From JAJZMA01 sp021850405 (GTDB lineage: Bacteria > Chloroflexota > Dormibacteria > Aeolococcales > Aeolococcaceae), in the NCBI GenBank assembly GCA_027365835.1, contig DAHXLU010000037.1:1-5948 (forward strand): a stretch of 5,948 nt of DNA, written 5' to 3'. Position 1 is the stretch's first letter; each line of letters opens with the position of its first letter. The position numbers and the translations under genes were made by a program. Positions 1-5,221 of this stretch are shown piece by piece. The notes below the pieces were generated by a model, which saw only the letters and a list, made by a program, of their open reading frames with translations, searched no databases and was not told the DNA's origin.

Positions 1-1
1 T

Positions 2-76
2 TCCCCCGTTTGGGCGAAGAATCCATTGACCATGGCGCAGAAGGTGGTGAAGCTTGGCGCAGTGAACAGTGGTTGA
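2..76 (+). CDS. possible C-terminal tail of an upstream gene (partial at left edge)
   Basis: This frame is open from the left edge to a TGA at 74-76 and ends with residues NPLTMAQKVVKLGAVNSG. Many of its third codon positions are G or C, which is more gene-like than the two other forward frames here. It is in the same frame as the membrane protein that begins 15 bases after the stop. Only 24 codons are visible, so neither family nor function can be given. The other candidate is the frame starting at base 1, which is open to 258, but it has poorer codon use and runs over the start of the next gene. Confidence 0.3.
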   Translation, partial: SPVWAKNPLTMAQKVVKLGAVNSG

Positions 77-91
77 AACGAAACGAGCAGT

Positions 92-664
92 TTGGTGAGA
101 CTTGTGGGAAGATTACTGCCAAAGAGCATTGGTGTTTCCGCCTCCTTTGTGGAGTTGGTTTGTATTACCACCAATGCTCTTCTGTTGTATGTGGGCACGC
201 GCGTCCACGTCACATGTATGGCAGCCCACCATGCAACCGGCCCACCTCTCTCAGATAATCCTGAAAATGGCGAAACTCAAGTCATATTGGCTGCGATAGA
301 ATTCTTGGCATTCCTGGTGACCATTCCAGGGTTGGCGGCGACACTCTCAGGAGGCTGGCAGATTTTCATTGGGCCCTTCCTGGTGTTTTTTCTGGCCATG
401 AATATAGCTGCCCTACAGGAGATCGCTTCCACCAGGACAATGCAGCAAAGACTATATGGCCTCTATCGACTGAGCATCGTGCTGGCTGCGATAGTTTCAG
501 AAGGAGAGGTCTATATTTTAAGCTGCATCGCTTCGTTTCCAAAGACTGATCCCACCCTATCTGTGCTTGTCGGTGGATCGATCATCGTGGCCGTGTTCAC
601 CGCATGCCTATTCCTGGTCTCCTGGATGTGGCAGAGAGCGGTAAAAGTGCCTTTCTCTTCCTGA
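92..664 (+). CDS. hypothetical polytopic membrane protein
   Basis: A protein of up to 190 residues that I do not recognise. It has hydrophobic segments at about residues 13-35, 63-85, 89-109, 124-147 and 156-180; the fourth is weaker because it holds two glutamates (E137, E139), so four or five membrane helices are possible. Basic residues cluster at the N-terminus (R3, R7, K11) and at the C-terminus (R182, K185). No catalytic or binding motif is visible. The start is uncertain. TTG at 92 is the first start after the preceding in-frame stop but has no clear ribosome binding site. GTG at 104 has GGTGAG five bases upstream. ATG at 218 would lose the first helix. It is followed by more than 400 bases without a convincing gene, so it is probably not co-transcribed with the repeat-protein genes. 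Confidence 0.65.
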   Translation: MVRLVGRLLPKSIGVSASFVELVCITTNALLLYVGTRVHVTCMAAHHATGPPLSDNPENGETQVILAAIEFLAFLVTIPGLAATLSGGWQIFIGPFLVFFLAMNIAALQEIASTRTMQQRLYGLYRLSIVLAAIVSEGEVYILSCIASFPKTDPTLSVLVGGSIIVAVFTACLFLVSWMWQRAVKVPFSS

Positions 665-758
665 TGCTCCGGTTACCGGGGTCCTGTCCTCCCGTTTCGT
701 GAGATGGGCCTGTCAATGCTGGATGCAATACATGCTAAGCTGCAGATCAAATCCTTCA

Positions 759-783
759 GTGGCCGCATTATCAGCGCGGCCAC
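759..783. repeat. perfect 8-bp hairpin
   Basis: GTGGCCGC (759-766) and GCGGCCAC (776-783) are perfect reverse complements around a 9-base loop. It is the strongest short stem in the interval and lies about 95 bases after the membrane-protein stop. It lacks a T-tract, so it may be an RNA-processing or transcript 3'-end structure, or a protein-binding palindrome, rather than a factor-independent terminator. Confidence 0.45.
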
Positions 784-844
784 ACAGCGCAGCCGACGGC
801 ATGGTACGGTACCTTGCACTTTCACCGTGCACAATAACACTCTT

Positions 845-872
845 CCCGGCAAACGAACGCTACTCTGCCGGG
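845..872. repeat. perfect 7-bp hairpin sharing an arm with a longer inverted repeat
   Basis: CCCGGCA (845-851) pairs with TGCCGGG (866-872) across a 14-base loop. The same right arm can pair with a second CCCGGCA at 983-989, so two mutually exclusive stems are possible in one transcript. Confidence 0.4.
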
Positions 873-989
873 CATGCCTTGTGTCCTGTTGGCTGGCCAA
901 CCCTTCCATCTGGGTCCGCATAATGAAACTTTAACCCAGCAGTTTTCCCGCGGCGGTTCTGTCATGTACACTGCTGAGCATGCCCGGCA
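866..989. repeat. 12-bp perfect inverted repeat with 100-base spacer
   Basis: TGCCGGGCATGC (866-877) is the exact reverse complement of GCATGCCCGGCA (978-989). A 12-base perfect match over this distance is unlikely by chance in a gap this short, but no transposase or target-site duplication accompanies it. It competes with the 845-872 hairpin. Confidence 0.4.
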
Positions 990-1023
990 CAGAGGATCTG
1001 TGAACTGACCTTTCTGCAGTGTA
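967..1023. repeat. 8-bp inverted repeat
   Basis: TACACTGC (967-974) and GCAGTGTA (1016-1023) are exact reverse complements with a 41-base spacer. The spacer contains the right arm of the 866-989 repeat. Eight bases could match by chance; it is listed because it adds to the cluster of stems here. Confidence 0.25.
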
Positions 1024-1111
1024 GTAGGAATTAACGGATCGGCCGGCTCAGCGACCGCGCGGCTTTCGTGATGACCCGCTGACATGGCCCTTGGGGGATG
1101 GAAAGCAAGAC

Positions 1112-1117
1112 TATACT
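1112..1117 (+). promoter_or_regulatory. possible -10 element of gene A
   Basis: TATACT is one mismatch from the TATAAT consensus. The best -35 partner is TTGGGG at 1091-1096, with a short 15-base spacer. Transcription would start near 1124. That would place the ATG at 1098 upstream of the transcript and leave 1146 as the usable start. Confidence 0.25.
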
Positions 1118-1127
1118 AACACCGTCT

Positions 1128-1134
1128 GGAGGTG
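1128..1134 (+). promoter_or_regulatory. ribosome binding site favouring the 1146 start of gene A
   Basis: GGAGGTG is a near-perfect Shine-Dalgarno sequence 11 bases before ATG 1146, with a second GGGAG at 1139-1143. The longer frame could begin at ATG 1098, but that start would put GGAGGTG inside the coding sequence and add 16 residues in front of the typical 'M-x-x-x-F-C-x-x-C-G' zinc-ribbon start. Confidence 0.5.
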
Positions 1135-1145
1135 GGCCGGGAGAT

Positions 1146-1841
1146 ATGGCACAGGCATTTTGCACCAGCTGCGGAGCGTCGATAGCCGATGGATCTGCTT
1201 TATGTACCCGGTGTGGTACGACCGTTGGCGCAGTCACCTCTATGGCAACCGTCAGCCGCCACACTGGTCCAGCCACTCGTCCCATATCCAGAACGGCCTC
1301 TCCCCTCGCGACAGTCAACCGAATGATTCTGTTCCCGATTGTGGGGGTTGTGATAGTGGTGGCCATCGTGTGGATAGTGTCGATCGCGGGGGACCTGGGG
1401 TGGAGTGTCGTGCCCACTCACACTCGTTATGGCGGTTTTTCTGCCGTTACGTGCATAACTGCCTCTGATTGCTGGGCCGTGGGGTATGACGGCAATGACA
1501 GTCCCCTGGTAAAACACTGGAATGGCCATGTGTGGAGTGCGGCGCTGTCTCCCACTCCACCCGGTTACAAGCTCACCGCAGTGACATGCGTATCGGCGTC
1601 TGCCTGCTGGGCAGTCGGCGGGGTCACCGGAGGGAACTGGACCAGCCCCTTCCCCCAAGTTTACCAGTCCAGCTTTACTCTGATAGAGCGGTGGAATGGC
1701 GCTGGCTGGAATACGGTTCCACCGGCGACAGGTAGCTTCAAGCTCTACGGAATAACGTGTGTGTCGGCCTCTGACTGCTGGGCTATGGGTGACCGTCTGG
1801 GCCATGGCTGGGCGTTGATCGAGAATGGCACCGGGCCATAA
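1146..1841 (+). CDS. zinc-ribbon, single-helix membrane protein with three WNG/CW repeat modules
   Basis: A 231-residue protein. Residues 6-23 form a short zinc ribbon, C6-x2-C9-x10-C20-x2-C23, of the kind found at the N-terminus of many soil-bacterial membrane proteins. A basic Ser/Thr/Pro linker (about 30-59) leads to one membrane helix at about 61-80. Under the positive-inside rule the ribbon lies in the cytoplasm and the C-terminus outside. Residues 84-231 hold three modules, each with a WSxV-like strand, a loop, a (V/I)TC(V/I)xASxCWA(V/M)G core and an LI/LVxx(R/H)WNG exit. Cys pairs are C103/C109, C148/C154 and C205/C211. The protein ends LIENGTGP, matching the LIEHG ends of the two downstream paralogues, so the C-terminus looks natural. 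Three modules are fewer than a usual propeller needs, so it may oligomerise or be an internal-deletion derivative. The function is unknown; signalling across the membrane is only a guess. Confidence 0.8.
   Translation: MAQAFCTSCGASIADGSALCTRCGTTVGAVTSMATVSRHTGPATRPISRTASPLATVNRMILFPIVGVVIVVAIVWIVSIAGDLGWSVVPTHTRYGGFSAVTCITASDCWAVGYDGNDSPLVKHWNGHVWSAALSPTPPGYKLTAVTCVSASACWAVGGVTGGNWTSPFPQVYQSSFTLIERWNGAGWNTVPPATGSFKLYGITCVSASDCWAMGDRLGHGWALIENGTGP
1395..1829 (+). repeat. three-module protein repeat array of gene A
   Basis: Three tandem modules, each encoding a WSxV strand, a TC-x5-CWA core and a WNG exit. The third module shares a 29-base perfect match (1755-1783) with the third module of gene B (2644-2672), and holds a (GT)4 tract at 1757-1764. 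Confidence 0.8.
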
Positions 1842-1854
1842 GCTGATGTTAGCG

Positions 1855-1898
1855 TCCCTGCCTCCCAGTGCCAGCAGTGGAATGGCAGCCAGCCATGT
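1855..1898 (+). pseudogene. orphan remnant of a WNG module
   Basis: The 17 bases at 1873-1889 are identical to 2831-2847 in gene B and encode QWNGS. The match resumes with GCCATGTC after a gap of about ten bases. It lies in the same frame as gene A but 30-50 bases beyond its stop. The preceding TCCCTGCCTCCCAGTG resembles the Pro/Ser linker of a module, but in another frame and fused directly to WNG without the Cys core between. It looks like a collapsed, decayed blade. Confidence 0.4.
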
Positions 1899-2177
1899 CT
1901 GCAATCCGTGAAGGAGCGTGCGCTCCTATCACAACGCGTGCCAGCTGGTAGGGGTACGACGAGGAGGCGAAGAAAAGAAGCACTGCAAAGGGAACCCCAA
2001 GGAGCCGGCGATGCCCTATGGAAGGTCAAGGGCATCGGCCCCTGCTGGCGAACTGGCATCACCACTGCGGACCCTCGTCCCTGGCGGGTGCTAGGGTATA
2101 CTACTATGCTTTCCACATAAGGGATGGAGAGGATATGCATTACCGCGACTCCAATGCTGTGGTGAGCATCTTCGCGT

Positions 2178-2185
2178 GAGAGGGA
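2178..2185 (+). promoter_or_regulatory. ribosome binding site of gene B
   Basis: GAGAGGGA lies 8 bases before ATG 2194. It supports this start over the in-frame GTG at 2176, which overlaps the site. The ATG also gives a compact lipoprotein signal peptide. Confidence 0.5.
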
Positions 2186-2193
2186 CGCGAGGT

Positions 2194-2940
2194 ATGACGG
2201 CTTTCAGCATGGTGGTGTTACTGACGATGTCGGCGGCAGGGTGTGGTAACTCCCCGTTGCCCACGCACAAGCGCGCTATCGCGCTGCCTCTTGGCTGGAG
2301 CGCGGTGGCGTCGCCTTCCGTCGCCAACGCCCGCCTCGTCGCAGTGACGTGTGTATCGCCAACTGACTGCTGGGCCGTCGGAAGTACCAGCAACAGAAAA
2401 AACAACTATGCCACACTGGTAGAACGGTGGAATGGGAGCGCCTGGAGCACTGTACCCGCACCTTCGCCATCCAGTGGGGGCCGGCTCGTCGGCGTTGCGT
2501 GTGTGTCTGCCTCTGACTGCTGGGCTGCTGGCCAGCATGGCAAGCCCATAAACTCCACCACGCTGTTAGAACGGTGGAACGGCAGCAAGTGGAGCATTGT
2601 GCCCTCGCCCTCGCCTTCCAGTGGCGGTGTTCTCTCTCGGGTGACGTGTGTGTCGGCCTCTGACTGCTGGGCCCTCGGTGGCACGCTCATGGAACAGTGG
2701 AATGGCACCAAGTGGAGCATTGTCCCCTCTCCCTTGCCCTCCGGCGCCAGCGTTCTCTCTGGCCTGACGTGTATATCAGCCTCTGAATGCTGGGCAGTCG
2801 GATACAGGATCGGCTACAACGCAGTGATAGAGCAGTGGAATGGCAGCAGATGGAGTGCCATGTCCTCTTCCTCGCCTCCCAGCACGAACGCGCTCTTCGA
2901 TGTAACGTGTGTGTGTCTACTGCGGACTGTTGGGCCGTAG
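2194..2940 (+). CDS. repeat lipoprotein B, 5' part as read (ends early by frameshift)
   Basis: As read, the gene encodes 248 residues. A lipoprotein signal peptide covers residues 1-16, with lipobox S-A-A-G-C17, so the mature protein would be exported and lipid-anchored. Four complete modules follow, with Cys pairs C53/C59, C103/C109, C152/C158 and C193/C199 and exits at about W79, W128, W169 and W215. Module 5 runs normally to D-V-T-C-V240, then turns into C-L-L-R-T-V-G-P and stops. At this point the DNA holds (GT)5 (2907-2916) where homologous modules have (GT)4. Removing one GT restores S-T-A-D-C-W-A-V-G and a 365-residue protein with seven modules ending at 3293. This may be a phase-variable gene, a recent pseudogene or a sequencing error. 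It is a paralogue of genes A and C. The ligand is unknown. Confidence 0.75.
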   Translation: MTAFSMVVLLTMSAAGCGNSPLPTHKRAIALPLGWSAVASPSVANARLVAVTCVSPTDCWAVGSTSNRKNNYATLVERWNGSAWSTVPAPSPSSGGRLVGVACVSASDCWAAGQHGKPINSTTLLERWNGSKWSIVPSPSPSSGGVLSRVTCVSASDCWALGGTLMEQWNGTKWSIVPSPLPSGASVLSGLTCISASECWAVGYRIGYNAVIEQWNGSRWSAMSSSSPPSTNALFDVTCVCLLRTVGP

Positions 2941-3287
2941 GAGAGACTTACATTAGCACCAACAAATACGCCACGCTGACAGAACAATGGGATGGCAGCG
3001 CGTGGACTGTTGTATCCTCCCCATCACCTTCCAGCGGCAGCGTTCTCTTGCGAGTGACATGTGTATCTGCAACTGACTGCTTGGCCGTAGGAGATAACGG
3101 CAGTGGCAACACGATCTCCACCGCACTGATTGAGCAATGGAATGGTAATACCTGGAGCGTAGTACTCACCCCTTCCCTGCCAGCCGCTGGCCAGCTCACT
3201 GCCGTGACATGTGTGTCACCCACTGACTGCTGGGCAGTTGGGGATAGCGGAAGTAGCAACAACTACACAACTCTGATAGAGCACGGT
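2290..3287 (+). repeat. seven-module protein repeat array of gene B (across the frameshift)
   Basis: Seven tandem modules when both frames are joined. Cores begin with TC or AC and end CWAVG, CWAAG, CWALG, CWAVG, CWAVG, CLAVG and CWAVG. Module 3 is the shortest, its variable loop being cut to G-G. Module 6 has Leu in place of the core Trp. The array ends LIEHGP. Confidence 0.8.
2907..2916 (+). repeat. (GT)5 tract carrying a +2 frameshift
   Basis: Five GT units interrupt module 5 of gene B. The same codons (ACG TGT GTG TC) form (GT)4 in module 2 (2499-2506) and module 3 (2646-2653), in gene A module 3 (1757-1764) and in gene C module 7 (4731-4738), all in frame. The extra unit shifts the frame by +2. 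Confidence 0.8.
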
Positions 3288-3293
3288 CCCTGA
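2916..3293 (+). pseudogene. detached 3' part of repeat lipoprotein B
   Basis: From the slippage tract on, coding continues in the other frame for 125 residues. It completes module 5 (STADCWAVG), then module 6 (VTCVSATDCLAVG, with Leu replacing the core Trp) and module 7, ending I-E-H-G-P at TGA 3291-3293. The frame is open back to an ATG at 2787, but that upstream part reads as an out-of-frame shadow of module 4-5 DNA and has no ribosome binding site or signal peptide. The fragment therefore cannot be exported by itself and makes sense only when joined to the 5' part. The lack of any further stop, and the conserved cores, argue that the frameshift is recent or reversible. Confidence 0.7.
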
Positions 3294-3318
3294 CCCAGGT
3301 ACCGATTGGCACCATACT

Positions 3319-3340
3319 CCTGCTGGCCCACAGAAGCAGG
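3319..3340 (+). terminator. weak hairpin after gene B
   Basis: CCTGCT (3319-3324) pairs with AGCAGG (3335-3340) around a 10-base loop, 25 bases after the stop of gene B. There is no T-run behind it, so a role in termination is doubtful. Confidence 0.2.
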
Positions 3341-3673
3341 CCGCAAACTATGCACTCGCAGATATCGTCACGCTGCCCCCTTGTGGCCGTGTATGTGGCG
3401 GATTGGTCGTCAGTTGCTCGCCATGGATAGACGGTGCCAGACCTGGAACCACGGGAGAGGCGGCCAGGGAGCCGAGTGAAATGTGTGGTATGGCGCGCTC
3501 CACCGTCTACAAAGCGGTGAGGACCCACTATCACCGCTGCATGTACTTGCTGCTGGTCTGTGCCAGTCATTGTGATACCGAGTCGGTCCATGGTGGCAGC
3601 CAGATCTGCCAGGTCTGATGGCTACCGGGACGACTCTCCCTAGTGGTAATATACGACCCCGTCTATGATCAAC

Positions 3674-3679
3674 GGGGGA
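3674..3679 (+). promoter_or_regulatory. ribosome binding site of gene C
   Basis: GGGGGA lies five bases before ATG 3685. The frame could start at GTG 3643, but the ATG places a Lys-led hydrophobic signal peptide right at the N-terminus, as lipoproteins have. Confidence 0.5.
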
Positions 3680-3684
3680 CTGCA

Positions 3685-4824
3685 ATGAAGCTCGCCCTGC
3701 TCTTTACTGCCATAGCCGCAGCAACCCTCGCGGGATGCGGTGGAACAACCACGACCACATCAACGCCCACACTAACACCACGGCCAACGCCAACGTCCGG
3801 GCTGCACGCGCCTCTGGAGTGGAGCGTCGTGCCATCGCGGTCCAGGTCTTCTGCCGGACGGCTCTCAAGCGTGACATGTGTGTCGACCACGGACTGCTGG
3901 GCTGTTGGAAGTGTAGACGCTAGAGGCGCCACACTGATAGAGCAATGGAACGGAAGTGCGTGGAATATCCTGGCTGCTCCCTCCCTTTCTGGCATCAGCA
4001 AGCTCTACAGCGTAACGTGTGTATCGGCCCCTGACTGCTGGGCTGTTGGAAATACCGGCAATGACACGCTGGTGGAGCACTGGAATGGCGATACGTGGAG
4101 TGTGCTGACCTATCCTTCGCCTTCCAGCAGCGACCCCTATTCGCTCTACAGCGTGACCTGTGTGTTGGCGTCCGACTGCTGGGCCATCGGACACAACGAC
4201 AGGCATGCACTGATTGAGCAATGGAATGGCAGCACGTGGAAAGGGGTGGCATCTCCCCCCACCTCCAGCGTGGACCAACTCAACGGTGTGGCCTGTGCGT
4301 CGGTCGCCAATTGCTGGGCAGTCGGAGAGTCATTGCCCTCCGGCTCCAACTACCAGAGCAGCCATACCCTGACAGAGCACTGGAATGGCAGTCGGTGGAC
4401 TGTAGCGCCCTCGCCTTCGCCTTCCAGAGGCAGCATGCTCTACAGTGTTACATGTGTGTTGTCCTCTGACTGCTGGGCTGTAGGAGAAAGCGTCAGCAGC
4501 GCCCTCCCGCTGATTGAGCAGTGGAATGGCAGTGCCTGGAGTGTGGTTCCCTCTTCCTCTCTCTCCGACGCCAGCGCTCTCTCTGGTGTGACATGTGCGT
4601 CGACCTCAGACTGCTGGGCTATAGGAAATGGAACGAACAGTGGCCCGCTGCTAGAGGAGTGGAATGGCAGCACATGGAGTGTCATGTCCTCGCCATCTCC
4701 ATCCGTCAACAAACAGATATCCAGCGTGACGTGTGTGTCGGCCTCAGACTGCTGGGCTGTTGGAATGGCCGTCAACACTGACGCCAATGGCGTCACACTG
4801 ATAGAGCACGGCACTCAACCATAG
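3685..4824 (+). CDS. seven-module WNG/CW repeat lipoprotein (predicted beta-propeller)
   Basis: A 379-residue intact protein. A signal peptide at residues 1-17 ends in the lipobox L-A-G-C18, so the mature protein should be exported and lipid-anchored. A Thr/Pro-rich linker (21-38) would hold the domain off the membrane. Seven modules follow from residue 44, with Cys pairs C65/C71, C112/C118, C159/C165, C204/C210, C257/C263, C304/C310 and C350/C356, giving a repeat of 45-53 residues. WNG exits start at W88, W133, W180, W233, W280 and W326. Apart from lipidated C18, every Cys belongs to a C-x5-C pair. The first module opens with EWSVV and the last ends LIEHGTQP without a WNG, so the N-terminal strand could complete the last blade. 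Module 4 is the most divergent (V-A-C...N-C-W). The count and phase suggest a seven-bladed beta-propeller. Similar repeats are, from memory, frequent in secreted proteins of soil Chloroflexi and Actinobacteria. The binding partner is unknown. Confidence 0.85.
   Translation: MKLALLFTAIAAATLAGCGGTTTTTSTPTLTPRPTPTSGLHAPLEWSVVPSRSRSSAGRLSSVTCVSTTDCWAVGSVDARGATLIEQWNGSAWNILAAPSLSGISKLYSVTCVSAPDCWAVGNTGNDTLVEHWNGDTWSVLTYPSPSSSDPYSLYSVTCVLASDCWAIGHNDRHALIEQWNGSTWKGVASPPTSSVDQLNGVACASVANCWAVGESLPSGSNYQSSHTLTEHWNGSRWTVAPSPSPSRGSMLYSVTCVLSSDCWAVGESVSSALPLIEQWNGSAWSVVPSSSLSDASALSGVTCASTSDCWAIGNGTNSGPLLEEWNGSTWSVMSSPSPSVNKQISSVTCVSASDCWAVGMAVNTDANGVTLIEHGTQP
3814..4812 (+). repeat. seven-module protein repeat array of gene C
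   Basis: Seven tandem modules of about 135-160 bases. The best conserved nucleotide block covers the D-C-W-A codons (GACTGCTGGGC, nearly unchanged in most modules). The loops between the CWAVG core and the LIEQWNG exit vary in length and sequence. Confidence 0.85.
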
Positions 4825-5172
4825 GTAGTACCTGATACGGGTACAAATGCGGTGTCCAGTGATACTCACCCTCCATCAAAACCCAATGCCGCCAATTGCC
4901 ACGCTTACTGCCAGGGGGCCAACATGTGGCGACGGTGGGTGACCGCGTATCTGTAGACAGAAGAGCCCGGAGGTGCGTTCTCAGACCGGCTCTGTGACAG
5001 CCTGCTCCAAATGTTGCACCTCCTGGTGCGCAGCGCCACTCATTCCCCTATTTCCCCTCATCACTAGTGTTGTCTCGCACGCTACCAGCAGCGTCACCGC
5101 AGTGCCATAGTAGGCGCAGAAGGCACCACTTTCGGGCCCACAATCCCGCGGGAGACATATGATAATAGATTC
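4825..5172. other. intergenic stretch between gene C and the acetyltransferase
   Basis: I see no supported gene. Short stems occur at 4828-4844 (GTACC/GGTAC, 7-base loop), just after the stop of gene C, and at 5016-5029 (GCACC/GGTGC, loop TCCT). Neither has a T-run. A minus-strand frame (5277 to 4981) contains a hydrophobic patch, but its only in-frame start ahead of that patch lies inside the acetyltransferase gene. Confidence 0.4.
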
Positions 5173-5221
5173 ATGGAGCCTGTCTATCGAATTGGTCTCA
5201 TTCCCAACTCCCCGCCCTTGA
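5150..5221 (+). promoter_or_regulatory. start region of the acetyltransferase: possible -10 or leader micro-ORF
   Basis: GGGAGA (5150-5155) is followed closely by ATG 5159, which opens a 20-codon frame ending at TGA 5219-5221, out of frame with the acetyltransferase start at 5173. Alternatively TATGAT (5158-5163) is a good -10 element. Transcription would then begin near 5170 and give an almost leaderless mRNA starting at ATG 5173, which would explain why that ATG lacks its own binding site. I cannot choose between the two. Confidence 0.3.

Larger units (their letters stand above)
665..1145. other. non-coding interval rich in inverted repeats
   Basis: Open frames here on both strands are short and overlap one another. 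None has a protein-like composition or a convincing start, so I call none of them a gene. The stretch holds several perfect inverted repeats, listed separately at 759-783, 845-872, 866-989 and 967-1023. None is followed by a T-run, so none is a standard intrinsic terminator. The right end carries the probable promoter and ribosome binding site of gene A. Confidence 0.5.
1842..2193. other. intergenic stretch between genes A and B
   Basis: No convincing gene. The reading frame of gene A stays open past its stop until a TAA ending at 2120, but this translation is Arg-rich and unlike the modules after its first WNGS. A TATACT at 2097-2102 resembles a -10 element, but I see no -35 at proper spacing. 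The gap contains a remnant of a repeat module (1855-1898). Confidence 0.45.
3294..3684. other. intergenic stretch between genes B and C
   Basis: No convincing gene on either strand. An 11-base palindrome (ACCGA-G-TCGGT, 3577-3587) and the hairpin at 3319-3340 are present. TAATAT at 3647-3652 could be a -10 element of gene C, without a clear -35. Confidence 0.45.

Noticed and set aside
10..258. 82-codon plus-strand frame over the left edge.
   Set aside because: It overlaps the membrane-protein gene in another frame, has poorer third-position GC, and its translation resembles no protein domain I know.
1200..1904. 234-codon minus-strand open frame opposite gene A.
   Set aside because: It covers the antisense of the modules and of the zinc ribbon, is rich in Arg, Pro and His as typical for antisense of GC-rich genes, and has no recognisable domain.
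1908..2120. 70-codon Arg-rich frame between genes A and B.
   Set aside because: It has no ribosome binding site or recognisable motif. It is merely the continuation of gene A's frame past the stop.
2948..3262. Long minus-strand open frames with repeated PTAQQS..DTHVT segments opposite genes B and C (also 2406-2720, 3669-4001, 4440-4814).
   Set aside because: They are the antisense reading of the WNG/CW modules. Their periodicity copies that of the sense modules, they lack signal peptides and binding sites, and the sense frame has the coherent lipoprotein architecture.
3577..3587. ACCGAGTCGGT matches the 3' hairpin of a Streptococcus pyogenes-type tracrRNA.
   Set aside because: It is an 11-base palindrome only. 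There is no flanking tracrRNA sequence, no CRISPR repeat and no cas gene, so it is chance.
1395..4812. Tandem DNA repeats as a possible CRISPR array or mobile element.
   Set aside because: The periodicity of about 135-160 bases is that of protein modules, with silent changes and in-frame loops. There are no short palindromic repeats with unique spacers and no transposase.
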